Source: Bettongia penicillata ogilbyi (taxonomy: Eukaryota; Chordata; Mammalia; Diprotodontia; Potoroidae). Taken from it: a stretch of DNA of 64,000 nt. A model generated the notes under the pieces. That model searched no databases. It was not told the origin of the DNA and worked only from the letters and a program-made list of their open reading frames with translations. Positions within the stretch are counted from its first letter, which is position 1, and the number at the start of each line of letters is the position of its first letter. Both the position numbers and the translations under genes were made by a program. The stretch is from assembly GCA_023548195.1 (NCBI GenBank), contig JAJHZJ010000009.1, positions 5,296,715 through 5,360,714 on the forward strand, written 5' to 3'. Shown one piece after another: positions 21,961 to 33,827 of this stretch.

Positions 21961-22139
21961 TCCCAAAACCTCAAACCCAGTGCACTCTCAAGTCCATAGA
22001 CTGCACACCATTAGATCCCTGCCCAAACTCCACTTAAAGGCTGCTTTTCTGGACCCTTCAGGCTTCAGAGTGACTATCAAGAATAACTGTTGCTCTTTCC
22101 CTATTGATTTACTTATTTATTTTTTCTTTTTCTTTTGCT

Positions 22140-22435
22140 CATTACAGGGGCCATTCCATGATTGCTTCTTAGAGAGACTTATTCACTGAATGACTTCACC
22201 TCACTCTAAGTGAATACCTGAATAGGCCAAGGTCTCCCACTGCATCCTGGGCCTTCTCCAGTCATCCTGATGAATATCTGGTCACTGGATCCAGATGGCT
22301 CAGGGGGGGAACTAAGACTGGTGAACTTGCACAGCCCTCCCTCACTCAAAATAAAGTCAAGTGCAAATCATGTCATCATTTCTCTGATGTTATGGTCTTC
22401 TTCGAGAATGAAAGATAAACACAGACAGACAGACA
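22140..22435 (+). mobile_element. RTE-tailed SINE/LINE 3' end, longer copy
   Basis: Extends further 5' than the previous copy (ccaaggtctcccactgcatcctgggccttctccagtcatcctgatgaatatctgg) and ends with atggtcttcttcgagaatgaaagataaacac then an ACAG tract. Confidence 0.75.
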
Positions 22436-22739
22436 TTCTTTACCAGACAATCCTGAGTGCAGAGGGGGACATAACATTCAACTTGTTTCCAAAATCTGTT
22501 GGAAAGACTGCACTGGGCATCAAGGTAGAAGAGGGCTAGTTGTCTCTAATGCTAATTAAACAGGAAAAAGTCTAAAAGCAGAAAAAATCTTCCACTGCTA
22601 ACAGAATAATATTGTTGTACATATAGTACATTAATAAATGATACTGAGAGATACTGAAATTATAATTGATTTTTATTACTCTGTTAAACTCCTGTCCATA
22701 AAGTGTCAGTTAGAGATGATATCATGGTTTTAATTTTGT
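22436..22739. other. Unassigned DNA
   Basis: Nothing recognised. Confidence 0.45.
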
Positions 22740-23270
22740 ATAACAAGTATTTATTGAATACTTACTATGTGTTCAGCCTGGCTCCTGCTTTCCTTTCTGC
22801 TAGTTTGACAAGATGCACACACTAAACAGAGATAATAATATGATAGTAAGTGGGCAAGTGCAAAAAATGTCAGATATAATATATACCCTAAGAGAGATCA
22901 ATGTGAGCTAGAGTGGCAGGCTTTGTGAAGGAAGTGCATTGAGAGAGGTGCCTTAGAGGACAGATAAAATTTGGATAGGTGGAGAAAAGAGGGCATTGTT
23001 AGAGGGCAGTCAGCAAAATAAAATACCTGGAGGCAGAAATGAGTATGATATGTTTAGGGGCAGTGAGGACATTGATTTGGCTGAAGTAAAGGGAAGAATC
23101 GTGGTAAAAAGTAGCAAACAGTAGAAAAGTTAGAAAAATTAGCATAAAGTCTGATTGGGGACAACTAAGGAGCTTGGAATAGGCAGTAGTGTGATATTAT
23201 GTGAACTGTTTACAGAAGGACTCATCATCTGATGATGATATGCACAATAGAATGGAAGGCAAAGTTCAGT
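22740..23270 (+). mobile_element. Family C repeat, degraded
   Basis: aagtatttattgaatacttactatgtgttc...ggcaggctttgtgaaggaagtg...gaggacattgatttggctgaag...ggagcttggaataggcagtag follows the family C order, with a gap near the start. Confidence 0.5.
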
Positions 23271-23277
23271 TAGGAAA

Positions 23278-23450
23278 ACCATAGGATCATAGACTTAGAA
23301 CTGGAAGGGAACTTAAATGCCTTCTGAACCAAACCCTTCATCTTACAGATGAGGAAACTAAGTCACAGAGAAGTGAAGTAACTTCACTTATATTACTCAT
23401 AAGTGTATGAGGCAAAATTTGAACTGTTTTCCTCACTCCAAATCCAACAT
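23278..23450 (+). mobile_element. CORE/MIR-like SINE
   Basis: ggatcatagacttagaactggaagggaacttaaatgcc...cagatgaggaaactaagtcacagagaagtgaagtaac...ggcaaaatttgaactg: a CORE-like body in good order. Confidence 0.7.
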
Positions 23451-24317
23451 GAAAGGGACATGTTTTAGATACTCATTGAAAAAGTGTGACCTTGTTTTCA
23501 AGAGAACAAGAGGATAGCAGTGTCTGGAGTGATGCAGGGGCCAGTGCAAGTTTGTGTGTTTCTAGGGAGAACTAGGGAGAAGAAAAGGACGTTTCAGAGT
23601 ATAAGGGATGTAGAACTACCCTCTTAGGTGTACCCTCCACACCTCCACTCAAAATCACTAACCCAATTGGCAAACTGGTGACTGTGTGAGCAGAAGTTCA
23701 AGGATATAATTTTGATTCAAGTATTCCATTTCTGCCATAGCCCTGAGGCATCACAAACATATCTTCAATCACTCTGCTTCCCATCAGTGGATTGCTTCTA
23801 ACATCTTAACACTTTGATTCCCCATGTTTACCAAATCAGGCCCCTTTGACCAATCTTGCTTAAATCTGATGTGTAGGATTCCTGAAAAGAAGAGGAACTA
23901 CGTAAATCCAAATGTTGTCACGGGAAGATAAAAAACCACATCTGTTAGCAAAGTAAATCTGTTCTGACCAGAAAAAAAAAAATAAAAACTTGCTTTTAAA
24001 ATTGGCAGTATTTTATTTTTTATTTTTTGCAAACTTTCAGGTTTAAAAGAAAAAATCCCCTGGACAAGGGTTGAACTTGAGACTAAGGGATCATGAAAAC
24101 TGGATGACTAATTGAAATTTTACAGCTGGGTGTCTATTTTTCTTTGAAATACCAAATTTAGGAATACCCAGAATAACTGTTACTAACAGAACAATAATGG
24201 ATGCTAGTGGAATTGCAATAACAAATGCTAATTGTTTTCTGCACTTATAACTGGAAATGAGAGTATTTTTACTTGCAAATGGGAAAGCAAGGATAGAAAC
24301 AACTAAGGATAATAATT
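23451..24317. other. Unassigned DNA
   Basis: No repeat or exon recognised. Confidence 0.5.
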
Positions 24318-24420
24318 CTGTCTGTGTGTGTCTGTCTGTCTCTCTCCTCCCTCCCTGTCTCTTTCTGTCTCTCTCTCTTCCCTCCCTCTTACCTTCTCTC
24401 CCTCCCCTTTTCTTTTTCAG
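24318..24420. repeat. CT/TCTG/CCCT-rich simple repeat
   Basis: Interrupted pyrimidine tract from tctgtctgtgtgtgtctg to the ctccctccccttttctttttcag end. Confidence 0.85.
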
Positions 24421-24534
24421 TCACACATGACAGATAGAATCAGGCAATTTGATAATGACAAAGAACCAAGAAGATAGCTGTTCTAGGGAACAAAATAACT
24501 AATGTCTATGTAGGATTTGGGGTCACAATGAGTT

Positions 24535-24660
24535 TGATTTATGTTATTTCATTTGATCATTACATCAACCCTATGAAGTAGGCTGGGCAGGTATTATTAT
24601 CTTCATTTTAAAGATAAGGAAACTGAGACTTAGAAAGTTTAAGTGACTTACCCAAGCAGA
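24535..24660. mobile_element. MIR/CORE-like SINE fragment
   Basis: ttatttcatttgatcattacatcaaccctatgaagtagg...cattttaaagataaggaaactgagacttagaaagtttaagtgacttaccc. Order matches MIR-type antisense copies at 43,050 and 50,064. Confidence 0.65.
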
Positions 24661-25299
24661 CTCTTAGAATCTTTCTAAGAAGAGAGGAGGATAGCAGGAA
24701 AGAGATATAGAGAAATAGTGAGATGGAGAGATAGAGAGAAAGAGAAAGATGAGACCTGGGACCTGTATCCAGCCAGGATTCTGCTTGGCAAAGGAGAGAA
24801 AACAAATGGGAGAACATTTGAAGCTCTTTGAGTTGACTCAATTTTTAATTTTATAGGATTAACCAGATTCTTCTCACATCTAAAGTACTATGTTGAGTAC
24901 CATGTAATAGATTTATACAGAAATATCCTAGGTGAGGCTTAGAGGACCTGAATGGTTAATTCACCACTTGAATCCCTAATTTATATCCTAAATGAAAATG
25001 CCCTATAGGTAGAAACCTGTCTTGGGGAGTTGTATGATTGCATGCTTACCTAACTAATCTCAACAGATGCTATTCTGAGGCATATTATCTTCAATTGCCA
25101 GATGGGAAAACTGAGAGACTAGTAGATTTTTTTCTTAGTAGAACTATTTTTCTGTCGCTGTGATACTTTGCTGACATCAAATGAAAGGAAGGCAAGTTGT
25201 CTTCATGTGTCTTCTAAATATATAACCCAAAACAATTATTACTATTTTTGACAATCAAATGGAAAGAAAGAGAATAAAAACAGTTGCTCTGAATCATTT
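24661..25299. other. Unassigned DNA
   Basis: Includes an AGAG-rich stretch near 24,700-24,750. Otherwise nothing recognised. Confidence 0.45.
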
Positions 25300-25800
25300 G
25301 CAAGCTCCAGAATAATATTAACAAAACACTAACTGGTTGATATAGAGCCTTACATTTTCCAAGCAATTTCCTGTGATGTATTTAGTATTCGTTATTATTT
25401 TTCTTACTTTTCAACCTGTTATTTCATTGAGTAAGGAACTCATAGTATGGAAACTCCCTCCACTGATACTAATTGTCAGTTTCTCTCTAACTGATCATCT
25501 CACAGAGTTCTCTGGGAGACTGAGAGGTTAAGTGACCTAATTATGCTCACAAAATTAAAGTCAGAATTGAACTCAGAGCTTCCTGATTGGCCCTCTGACC
25601 ACTACATCAAACAGCTTCTCATGACCAACCTTTGCAAATCCTTCAAGCACTGTACAAACTTGAGTTATTTTTGTTATTAACCTCATGTTAAAGAGGAGAA
25701 AACTGTGGTTCAGAGAGGTTGTGACTGGCCTGTGGTCACAGTTAGTAATTGTGACTGCAGACCTCTTTGTATTCTCTGGTTACTGGCAATTATCATTCAG
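25300..25800 (-). mobile_element. Two or more degraded MIR/CORE-like SINEs
   Basis: 25,340-25,400 (agagccttacattttccaagcaatttcctgtgatg), 25,520-25,615 (gaggttaagtgacctaattatgctcac...gaactcagagcttcctgattggccctctgacc) and 25,640-25,760 (agaggagaaaactgtggttcagagagg) are antisense SINE segments. Copy boundaries are uncertain. Confidence 0.5.
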
Positions 25801-27143
25801 CTGCAGAGAAGGAAATGCTCTGGGAGCAGTTATTTGAAGCCTACCTCTGTGTGGAGAAATCAAGAAAAATTCTCTGATGCATCAGTCTTTTTTATTCTAG
25901 TTTAAAAGTTGCTTCACAGAAAAGCATATTTTTTTTTTGCCTGCTTCATTTTCAAAAAAAAAAAAAAACAAACTTTAACCAGCCACTGTTTTTTAGAATT
26001 CAGCTACCCCTTTGCATACAAATTGGTAAATCTGTATTCATGTGAAGAGGATAGAATTTGCATAAAAATATCAAAACACATAGTTGTTTAGATACAATTA
26101 ACTGCTAAGGCCTATAACAACATTGATATTAGAAAGTATACCAGATTTTACCACTAAGAAGGAACATGTTTGTATGTCTAAGGAGCCTTCTGAATTCCCT
26201 TATTGTTTGAAGCATTGCTCACAGCTAAACTGGCCCCATTTCGATCTTGAATATTTTCCCTCATGCTTTACAAGACTGTTGAGTATTTTTTGTCTTTTCA
26301 TGTCATTATTCACATCTTGTTCTCTCGAGGCTGCCTGGCAGGGTTGCCTGGAGCCCTGGTGGGGTATTTGGGGGCACTTTCTTATTTGGATACATTCAGG
26401 CTCTATCTAGACATCTGCTCTGCTTCTTCTCCTGTTCCTCCTCCTACTGGTTACTTGCATTTGGATTTGCCTTATCAATACTCTACCCTATCTTTCAGTT
26501 TCTGAATATGGTCTGAAATACTGAAAAGAATCTGAGCTTTGATTAGCTATTGGTGTTTTGGGGCTAAGCAAACCCTTTTCTCCTTGTCTCCTTAAAGAAA
26601 AGAAACACAGAGAAATACCAGAAAAGGGGCTATTTAACAAGGATAGCTGCAATAGACAGATCTGCATGTTTGGTTGCAAATAGCATGTGGGATAACAAAA
26701 GACCACAGTGATAGGCTCATGTAGATCTAGTTCTGCAAGGAATCCTTCCAAGGTCATTTTGTGTGAAACTTCTTTGTGTCGTGGACTGATCTGACAGCCT
26801 AGTGAAGCCAGTGGACCCCATCTCTGAGTTGTGTATTTAAATGCTTAAAATAAAATGTATAAGATGACAAAGGAAATCAATTTGATGAAATATCAAAATG
26901 TCAAAAGTTCTAAGTTTCCTACCCCTGTGAAATCTTTCTATGGAATTTAGCAACTCTTAGATTAACACAATGACCAACCACATTACAAAGGACTGATGAG
27001 GAAACCTCCAGATTGAGGTTTCCAGATAAAGATCTCCACCTCCAGATAGAGAGCTAATAGGCTCACAATCTGAGAAGCGTATGTTTTTTTCTTTTTTTTT
27101 TTTATGGACATGTCTAATATGAGAATGTATCTTGCATGACTCT
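25801..27143. other. Unassigned DNA
   Basis: No gene recognised. The frames at 26,123-26,505 and 26,488-26,757 lack family motifs. Short T- and A-runs occur near 25,930-25,970 and 27,085-27,105. Confidence 0.5.
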
Positions 27144-27168
27144 GTGTGTGTGTGTGTGTGTGTGTAAG
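27144..27168. repeat. (TG)n microsatellite
   Basis: Uninterrupted TG run. Confidence 0.9.
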
Positions 27169-27299
27169 GAGTATTGTATTTCTTGACTTCTCAGTAGATG
27201 GGGAATGAGGAGGAGGGAGGGAGAAAACACCTAATGGAAAACGGAATTGAATAAGGGGGAATAAAAGGGAAATCTACCCATAGACTCTTCCACGGACAT

Positions 27300-27482
27300 C
27301 AGATTAAGAACCTGATCTAATCTAATTCCATCATTTTATAGATGAAGAAACAGAGGCAATCAGAGCTTAAGTGACTTGTCCAAGGTTATACAATTACAGT
27401 AAATATCTGAGACTAGATGTAAACTCATGCCCTCCTGACTCCAGGTCCAGCAGTCCATCCACTAAGCCACCTAGCTGCCTAC
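27300..27482 (-). mobile_element. CORE-SINE (Ther1/MIR-like), antisense
   Basis: cattttatagatgaagaaacagaggcaatcagagcttaagtgacttgtccaaggttatac...ctcctgactccaggtccagcagtccatccactaagccacctagctgcct. The terminal gccacctagctgcct is the reverse of the tRNA-like head. Confidence 0.8.
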
Positions 27483-28137
27483 GTTGGTCCAATTAGAGGC
27501 AAGTTACAGAGGGCTGGGTCAGGGATCTACCCAAGGTCAATTACTTGATAGACAGCAGAGAGTAATTCATTAAGAGAGAGAAATCCACAAGGGAAATCAT
27601 TAGCTTTGATCAGTAAACTTCTCAGACTAAAGCTTTTCATCTTATATTACACTCATCTTCCATCCCTGATTCTAAAAAGAAGAGAATATTTCTAGATCCC
27701 AAATGGAATCCTTTCCTTCTCTTCTCTGTGTCCTGTCTGAGAGAAATACAAAGTCTTCCGGCTGGCCTAAGATATTGGTTAGGGTACCTGGCTTCTCTAT
27801 CCAGCTTTGCCATACCATCAGACTGATGTAAAAGGTCCAGGTTCGTTAGACATGGTTCCAAATTTCCTTGGGGTCCCAATTTTTTTATACCGGTCATGGA
27901 ACATGTACAAGTTGGACTAGATGACCTCTGAGGTACCTTCTGACTCTGAGATTCTTGGCTTCTATGAATCCCCACTCTCCAGAAGAGGAACCAAGGAACC
28001 TTAGAGTCCTGGTAGGATTTTTTTAAGCAACAAGAAAAGTTATACATTTCAGATCACTAAGCTAAGTACCACAAAAAACTATATAAATCTGACAAACCTA
28101 CTAATTCTCAAACCCCAAATCTAACTATACAAGGACA
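27483..28137. other. Unassigned DNA with a SINE scrap
   Basis: ggactagatgacctctgaggtaccttctgactctgagattct (about 27,915-27,957) is a SINE 3' fragment. The 136-codon minus-strand frame at 27,637-28,047 crosses it and shows no domain. Confidence 0.5.
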
Positions 28138-28288
28138 TAAATCAAAATCACATATTAAGATTATCTATATAATATTGTATTTTTATTTATTCTGTTAAAC
28201 ATTTCCCAATTATATTTTATTTTAGTTTGGGTTGGCCTGGGAATTTTGAGGCCACATAAGGTCTGCCAGGAGTACTGACACCTCTTGT
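28138..28288. mobile_element. MITE-A (hAT-like) copy
   Basis: cacatattaagattatctatataatattgtatttttatttattctgttaaacatttcccaatta...actgacacctctt. Same body as the copies at 33,621, 39,122, 44,707 and 48,122. The left end is worn. Confidence 0.65.
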
Positions 28289-29789
28289 ATAAATGATACA
28301 GGGGAGTCCCAGGCAAAAGATTTAACACAAATCAACAGAGTGCCTGCCATTTCATTCCTCCTTCTGTTCATATTTGTTCATAATTTCTCTAAACGATTTT
28401 TGAAGTCAGTGGAAGAGATAGACATTGGTTGAAGCAATCACAAATCCACTCACAAGTAGTTTTTATGTTTTCCTGTTGACTTTTGGTTTTTTGGATAGGG
28501 CCTGGGAAATGATCTGTTGATTTCAATGATATAAAAAATCCTTGCAGAGGGAAATTCTCACTTTCAGTGAAAGTTGGTAAATTATCTGTAACTTAGATTG
28601 TGAGCGAATTGCTGAGAGCATTGACAAGCTAAGTGGTACAGTCACAGTCATTATATGTCAGAGACAAGAGAAACCCAGGTCTTCCTGGCTTCAAGATCGA
28701 ATCTCTATGGACTTTATCACACTGCCCCTTTTTGGTTTTGTACCACAATCTTTTCCCTTTCCCTCTAACCATCCTCCCATCCACATCACCACCACCTCCT
28801 CCTCCACATACACACATATTGAAAAAACATTTCAGCAAAGCCAACCAACAGTGATTGCTTCTAGTAGTATCACATCCCATATCTGTAGTCTCTAACTCTC
28901 ACAAGAGAAGAAAGATGTATTTTGTTATCAGTTTTCTAGGTCTGACTGTTCAATTCATCAGAATTTGTCTATTGGGGGCTTATTTTTTTTACATTATTGT
29001 AGTCATTATATATGATGTTTTCCTGATTCTGTTTTCTTGATTCTGTACCAATTCATACATCTTCCCATGATTCTCTGATTTTCTCATATGCCTCATGTCT
29101 TTACTTTTTTCCCCATATTGGTGATTTCATTTGTATAGGGAACTCCCAGGAAAGGAATTCTCTCTACGAACACAGATTTACAACCGCTGTGCAAGTTTTT
29201 GGTCCTTAAGATTTTCTTGAGTCACTAAGAGTTTTAAGTGACTTACTGTCACAGCAAGGGCCCTGGCATACACAGGAGGGCCTGCTGCACAGGTCCTTAG
29301 ATCTGCTTTTCTAAAAGGAAAGCAACTTTTAAGGGGTCAACACACTTTAATCAAACACATATGTCAAGTGCAGGGGAAAAAGTCAGCACCCTGAACTGCC
29401 AAGAAAATACAAACAGAGAAATAAATATCAACAGACAGGGCTTCCAACTGTCTGACCATACTATGTAGCTACCAGAGACAGAAGCATCTGGGTTTTCAAA
29501 GTCAGGGGGCTCCTTAAAGGCTTCCCAGAGTCTCATCTGGCACACAAACCTTATTCCAAAAACTAAGCCCCAAAGTAAGAGCTTACCTCAAAGTATATGT
29601 ACACTTTTCAGAGCTGGAAGGCAGGACCCACTGACCCAGTGCTTTATAGAAAGCAACAAAAAAAAAATCTCTCCTAATCAAGCTTCCCTTAATGGGCATG
29701 CCCATTAATGGGTGGGAAAGATCTTTAGCTCTCAGCATTATACTGGCCTGGAATCTTACAAACAGTATGTTTCAGACAGGACAAATGTC
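28289..29789. other. Unassigned DNA
   Basis: No exon or repeat family recognised. Confidence 0.45.
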
Positions 29790-30215
29790 CTTCTTTCAAT
29801 GCCATTGACTACATCATTCTTTCCCTCACCTTGTTTCTCATGGCATAATTCCCATTACTTTAATATATCACAATTTGTTTAGCCACACCCCATTGATACA
29901 CATCCACTTTGTTTCAAGTGTTTTGCTATTGCAAAAAGTGCTGCTGTGCTAAAAATGTTTTGTTATCAATTTGACCTTTCTTTCTTTAAATCTGTGTCCT
30001 TCTTTGGGCTATAAGCCCAGGAGAGGGACTGGTAGGACAAAGGCTATGAACAGTACAGAGACTTTTCTTGCATAAACCCACATTGTTCTTTAGAATGATT
30101 GTAGCAATTCATAACTTTGCCAGTAGTATATTAGTGTCACAAGTGGTTTTTCAAACAGTGCTCTCCACAGGTTCCTCTTAAAGCTGCCCAAAATCCTGAA
30201 AGGAAAATGTTAGCA
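29790..30215 (-). mobile_element. L1 ORF2 3' region, antisense
   Basis: caatttgtttagccacaccccattgatacacatccactttgtttcaagtgttttgctattgcaaaaagtgctgctgtgct is the antisense of the conserved L1 3' segment. It continues through aggacaaaggctatgaacag and gcaattcataactttgccagtagtatattagtgtc. Confidence 0.7.
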
Positions 30216-30804
30216 ATGGTGTGCACTTGTAAAGTCATATCAAGAGTCCTAGCTCTCCATTCCTGCCTTGATTAGAGACAAGCTGTAACTGAAGGACTCG
30301 ACACTCCACAGGTCTCGACGCCTGACTTCAAACACTGACTTTCAGCTCCTCAGCCATCCGTGCATAGCAGGGAATATAAAACGAAGTGAAGAAAAAATAG
30401 CCTCTGTCCTCATCTCAGAGCTTACCTTGGTGTCTCCTGCTTTCAAATGACACTGTTCCTAATTTTCTAACCTCTTACATTTAAGCCCTCCCTACCTAGG
30501 CCTACAATATGTACCTAAGCCTTCTTGCCTTAACCAATCTTTCTGATCTTGACTTCTCAGCAGGAAGGACTCACAGGAATGGTCCTGTCCTCATAGCCTT
30601 GCCTTTGCTTCTTGGATTCAATTTTGTGCCTATTGTGCCTAAATGAACCTACTGGTCCTGTCCCCTTCTTTAGAAGGTCTTCAGAGACATGTAGCATCTG
30701 CCATGACTCTATGGCTTAGAGTTCCTTCTCAGTCATGGCCAGACCTTTTGTTACTGCCCACCTCCTGGTGTGATGTTTTACTTTTCAGGACATCATGGAG
30801 TTTA
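30216..30804. other. Unassigned DNA
   Basis: Nothing recognised. Confidence 0.45.
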
Positions 30805-30890
30805 GAAAAATGAGAGAGATAAGGTGAAAAGAGAGGAAGACAAGGGGGGAGGGGAAGAAAAGGAAAAGAAGAAAGAGAAAAAGGCAGAAT
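30805..30890. repeat. Purine-rich (GA/GGAAA) tract
   Basis: Long run of A and G only, with few interruptions, on the plus strand. Confidence 0.75.
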
Positions 30891-30899
30891 AAACACAAG

Positions 30900-31130
30900 G
30901 CAAATTGAAGAGAGGTTTGGCTTTAAAATAAGGAAAACCAGGACTTGAGTCCTGTTTCTCACATATACCAGCTAGTTGTGTGGCCACGGACCCATCATGG
31001 GACCTCTCAGTATCCAAAGACTACAAGTTGCAGTCAGTTGCTGCTCTGCTTAAGTGAAAGGAGTTTCTATGCCAAGAGTTTCCTACACAGATGAAATCAC
31101 AGATCCAGATACCATTCCCCACCCCGCAAA
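30900..31130 (+). mobile_element. SINE-B (Mar1-like)
   Basis: aaaaccaggacttgagtcctg...agttgtgtggccacgg...agactacaagttgcagtcagttgctgctctgc...tttcctacacagatgaaatcacagatccag: head, body and the characteristic tail. Confidence 0.7.
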
Positions 31131-32009
31131 AAGTTAGAGTCATATCATTAGGATAATTCAGCAGCTTGTTGTAGAATAGTGCTAAGATCATAGAGTATTA
31201 ATTAGAATCAGAAATTTTGAGTTGGAAGGGTCCTCATAAGCTATATAGCCCAATCATTTTAACTGAATTGTGAGTACAGCTGAATTTGTGATTTCCATGG
31301 CTTCCATGCCAAAAGACAATAATTACCCAAGGGGATGGTTAATTAGGTCACCTAATAAGATTGGAGTGCCTTATTTTTTGGCCTAGCCTCTTCTGATTCT
31401 CAAGTACCCTTTGGTAGCATTTTTATCAGGATCTAGATCTTCTTGTAGTTTGTGTTAAAAAGAAATGTGGCCAATTCTGATTGAAAACTTCTTGTTTTTT
31501 TTTTAACTCAGATACTCTGATTCTTTAAATCTGGATTGCTGGAGTAGGGAACTATAAACATTCAGGGAATGTATTTTTCTAGGATAAGCCATTGTTCTTT
31601 GAGGAAGAATCTGTCATCTTTAATTGAATAGCCAGAGAGGAATAAGACATTTATTCTCTCCTCTTGAACAAGATGAGAGCACCATATCAACCCTGTTGGT
31701 ATATTATCATTGGGACTTGAATATAGTCATGAAAATCCAAAATGAACAACCAACGAGTTAAAAGTCCATCCTACTATTTTATATATATATATACACATAT
31801 GTAAGACTTGATTTTTCTTGAAATAGGAGATATAAAGAACAGTCTCATCTAAAATATGTGAGCCTTCTAGATTATAGAAACAATTCCATTTATAGCTTAA
31901 GGACATCCTCATTTGAAGGAATCGTTTTTGTCCATTCAACTTTCTATTTATCATGCCACTTGCTTTCTCCTCTTGGAATAAAAGTGTTCACATTTGAAGT
32001 AGAAAGAGG
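31131..32009. other. Unassigned DNA
   Basis: Only a SINE-like scrap near 31,195-31,265 (gagttggaagggtcctcataagc) and a short TA tract at about 31,780-31,800. Confidence 0.45.
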
Positions 32010-32150
32010 GATTGCTAGGACAAAGGCTATGAACTGAATAAAGACTTTTCTTACATAAATCCAGTTCTCTACAGTGATTGGAGCAATTCACAATTTGGTA
32101 TATTAATGTCACAAGAGGTTTTTTGAAGTTGCTCAAAATTCTGATAGAAT
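32010..32150 (-). mobile_element. L1-derived segment, antisense, related to 30,020-30,215
   Basis: gattgctaggacaaaggctatgaactg...agacttttcttacataaatcc...gattggagcaattcacaatt...atattaatgtcacaagaggttttt...tgctcaaaattctgat parallels 30,030-30,215 piece by piece. Confidence 0.6.
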
Positions 32151-32789
32151 GATAGAATATGATAGGATGTAATGTATTCCATCAAAGACTTAAGATGCTT
32201 TTAAAAGACTCACAGAATGTTAGAACTGGAAGAGACCTAAGAAATCATTTGGTGATTTACATTCCTGACTAATATTATGTAGGAACTTGAAAAGGGCACA
32301 AGTGAAAGTTAGGAGACTTAGGGGCAATTTCTTTTCTAATCAAATCTGAAAAAAAAAAACCAGTGTTGGAAAAAAGTCATTGGTTGATGACAGCTAAGGA
32401 TGGGTATTGAGGTGTTTGTATTTTATTTAAATCTTGCTCTAAATTATAGATCCTATTTAAACACAGCAAAAATATTATATAATTAACTATTTTAATAAGA
32501 TAATTTTGGTCTCTCAATGAAGAGATAAGCAAACACTCAATTCTTTCCATCATTGCATCTTTCAAGATTCTTGTTCATATCTTTCTATAAAAGGACCCCA
32601 ACAAGTTAGAAAATTTCTAATTCTTCTATAATATTGTAGAGATTAACACAGTACTTAGGCTGTCTATCTCGCATCCTCTCTAAATGATATGTAATCTGTA
32701 TGATAACAATAAATTTATATTTGCACAGAATATAATTATGTGGAAAAGCATGTTTATCTGCACTTTGTCAATCACACTTTTTCTTTGAC
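32151..32789. other. Unassigned DNA
   Basis: A short SINE scrap (ttagaactggaagagacctaag, about 32,219-32,241) is the only repeat recognised. Confidence 0.45.
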
Positions 32790-32890
32790 AGCATGGGGCA
32801 GTGGACAGAGCCATCAGATTTAGAGTCAAAGAACTTCGGTTTGAATCACAGCTAGGTAAATTACTAGCTTTTCTGGTCCTAATCTGCAAC
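32790..32890 (+). mobile_element. SINE-B 5' part with tRNA-like head
   Basis: gcatggggcagtggacagagccatcagatttagagtcaaagaacttcggtttgaatcacagc keeps the B-box-like ggtttgaatc word of the tRNA-derived head. 3'-truncated or diverged after 32,890. Confidence 0.75.
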
Positions 32891-33139
32891 TATGGTTGGA
32901 AAACCTCATCATTAGGAAACATCATCATCCTGCAAGATCTAATCAGCCTTGGGACTCACTATCTTTTTCTTCTTAATTGAATGGTGGAGTCATGAATTCC
33001 AAAACTTCCATTTAATGAGAGGGCTCAGGATAGACATCTCATTTCTCCCCTGGCTGTACTATTTTTTAACTTCTCTATCTTCTACACCATAACCCCTATG
33101 TTAGATATTCTGCCCCCCATTTTCTTTTTTGGTGTCTTC
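32891..33139. other. Unassigned DNA, possibly the 5' part of the L2 that follows
   Basis: Pyrimidine-leaning text of L2-like style from about 33,040, too worn to assign. Confidence 0.35.
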
Positions 33140-33245
33140 TTTCTCCACTGGACTGTAAAACTCCTTGAGGATAGGGATTTTGTTTTTCATGTTTGTATCC
33201 CCAGCACTCAGTATGGTGCCTGGCACAAATGAGTGCTTAATAAAT
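33140..33245 (+). mobile_element. L2 LINE 3' end
   Basis: tggactgtaaaactccttgaggatagggattttg...gtatccccagcactcagtatggtgcctggcacaaatgagtgcttaataaat: well-kept L2 terminus. Confidence 0.75.
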
Positions 33246-33418
33246 CCATTTTAATAATAGATTAATAAATTGATTAAATAAATAATTAAATAAAATAATT
33301 TTATTAATTTTATGTATCATATATAATTATTCATATTATGCTATCCTATTATATGTTATTACATAATATATAGTAAATTAAAATAAATGTAGTAAATCTA
33401 TTTAATAATAGCTTAAAA
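33246..33418. repeat. AT-rich low-complexity tract
   Basis: AATAAAT/ATTAATT-type words over 170 bp, adjoining the L2 terminus, probably grown from its short tail repeats. Confidence 0.8.
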
Positions 33419-33620
33419 AAATCCCTTGACTGATGACAATGAGAAGGTCAAATTAGTTGAATTAGATCCCTTCCAATTCTAAATGTGTTGACCAAATTTA
33501 ACTCTTTAAGCTATGCCATAACCAAGGTACCTGATAAACCATTACTTTAAACTTAGATCAATTATTTAGGAGGAAATTAACAGACTCAAGTCTAGCCTTA
33601 CAAAACCCAAACCTCTAAAG

Positions 33621-33819
33621 CAATGGTGTAAAATTCAAGTAGAAATGGGGGCCACTTATCATACATAAGAATCCTTGCCCCATATATTGACTTAGTTTTC
33701 AAATGTTTGATTGTATTTTTTATCTTGTTAAAAAGAAATCTCCAATTACATTTTAATCTGGTTCAAGTCACACTTCTTAGTGTTGCTGACCCCTGGAAGC
33801 TGTGTTTTTGACACCTCTG
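33621..33819. mobile_element. MITE-A (hAT-like), near-complete with possible 8-bp duplication
   Basis: Left end caatggtgtaaaattcaag and right end gtttttgacacctctg are inverted. The body has acttagttttcaaatgtttgattgtattttttatcttgtta and aattacattttaatctggttcaag. Flanks ctctaaag (33,613-33,620) and cctaaagt (33,820-33,827) look like an 8-bp hAT duplication shifted by one base. Non-coding. Confidence 0.75.
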
Positions 33820-33827
33820 CCTAAAGT

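Noticed and set aside
21546..22189. 163- and 94-codon open frames
   Set aside because: They cover RTE-tailed SINE sequence and a CT simple repeat, giving low-complexity protein.
27637..28047. 136-codon minus-strand open frame as a gene
   Set aside because: No domain or family motif is visible, and it crosses a SINE fragment. Frames of this length are expected by chance in 64 kb.
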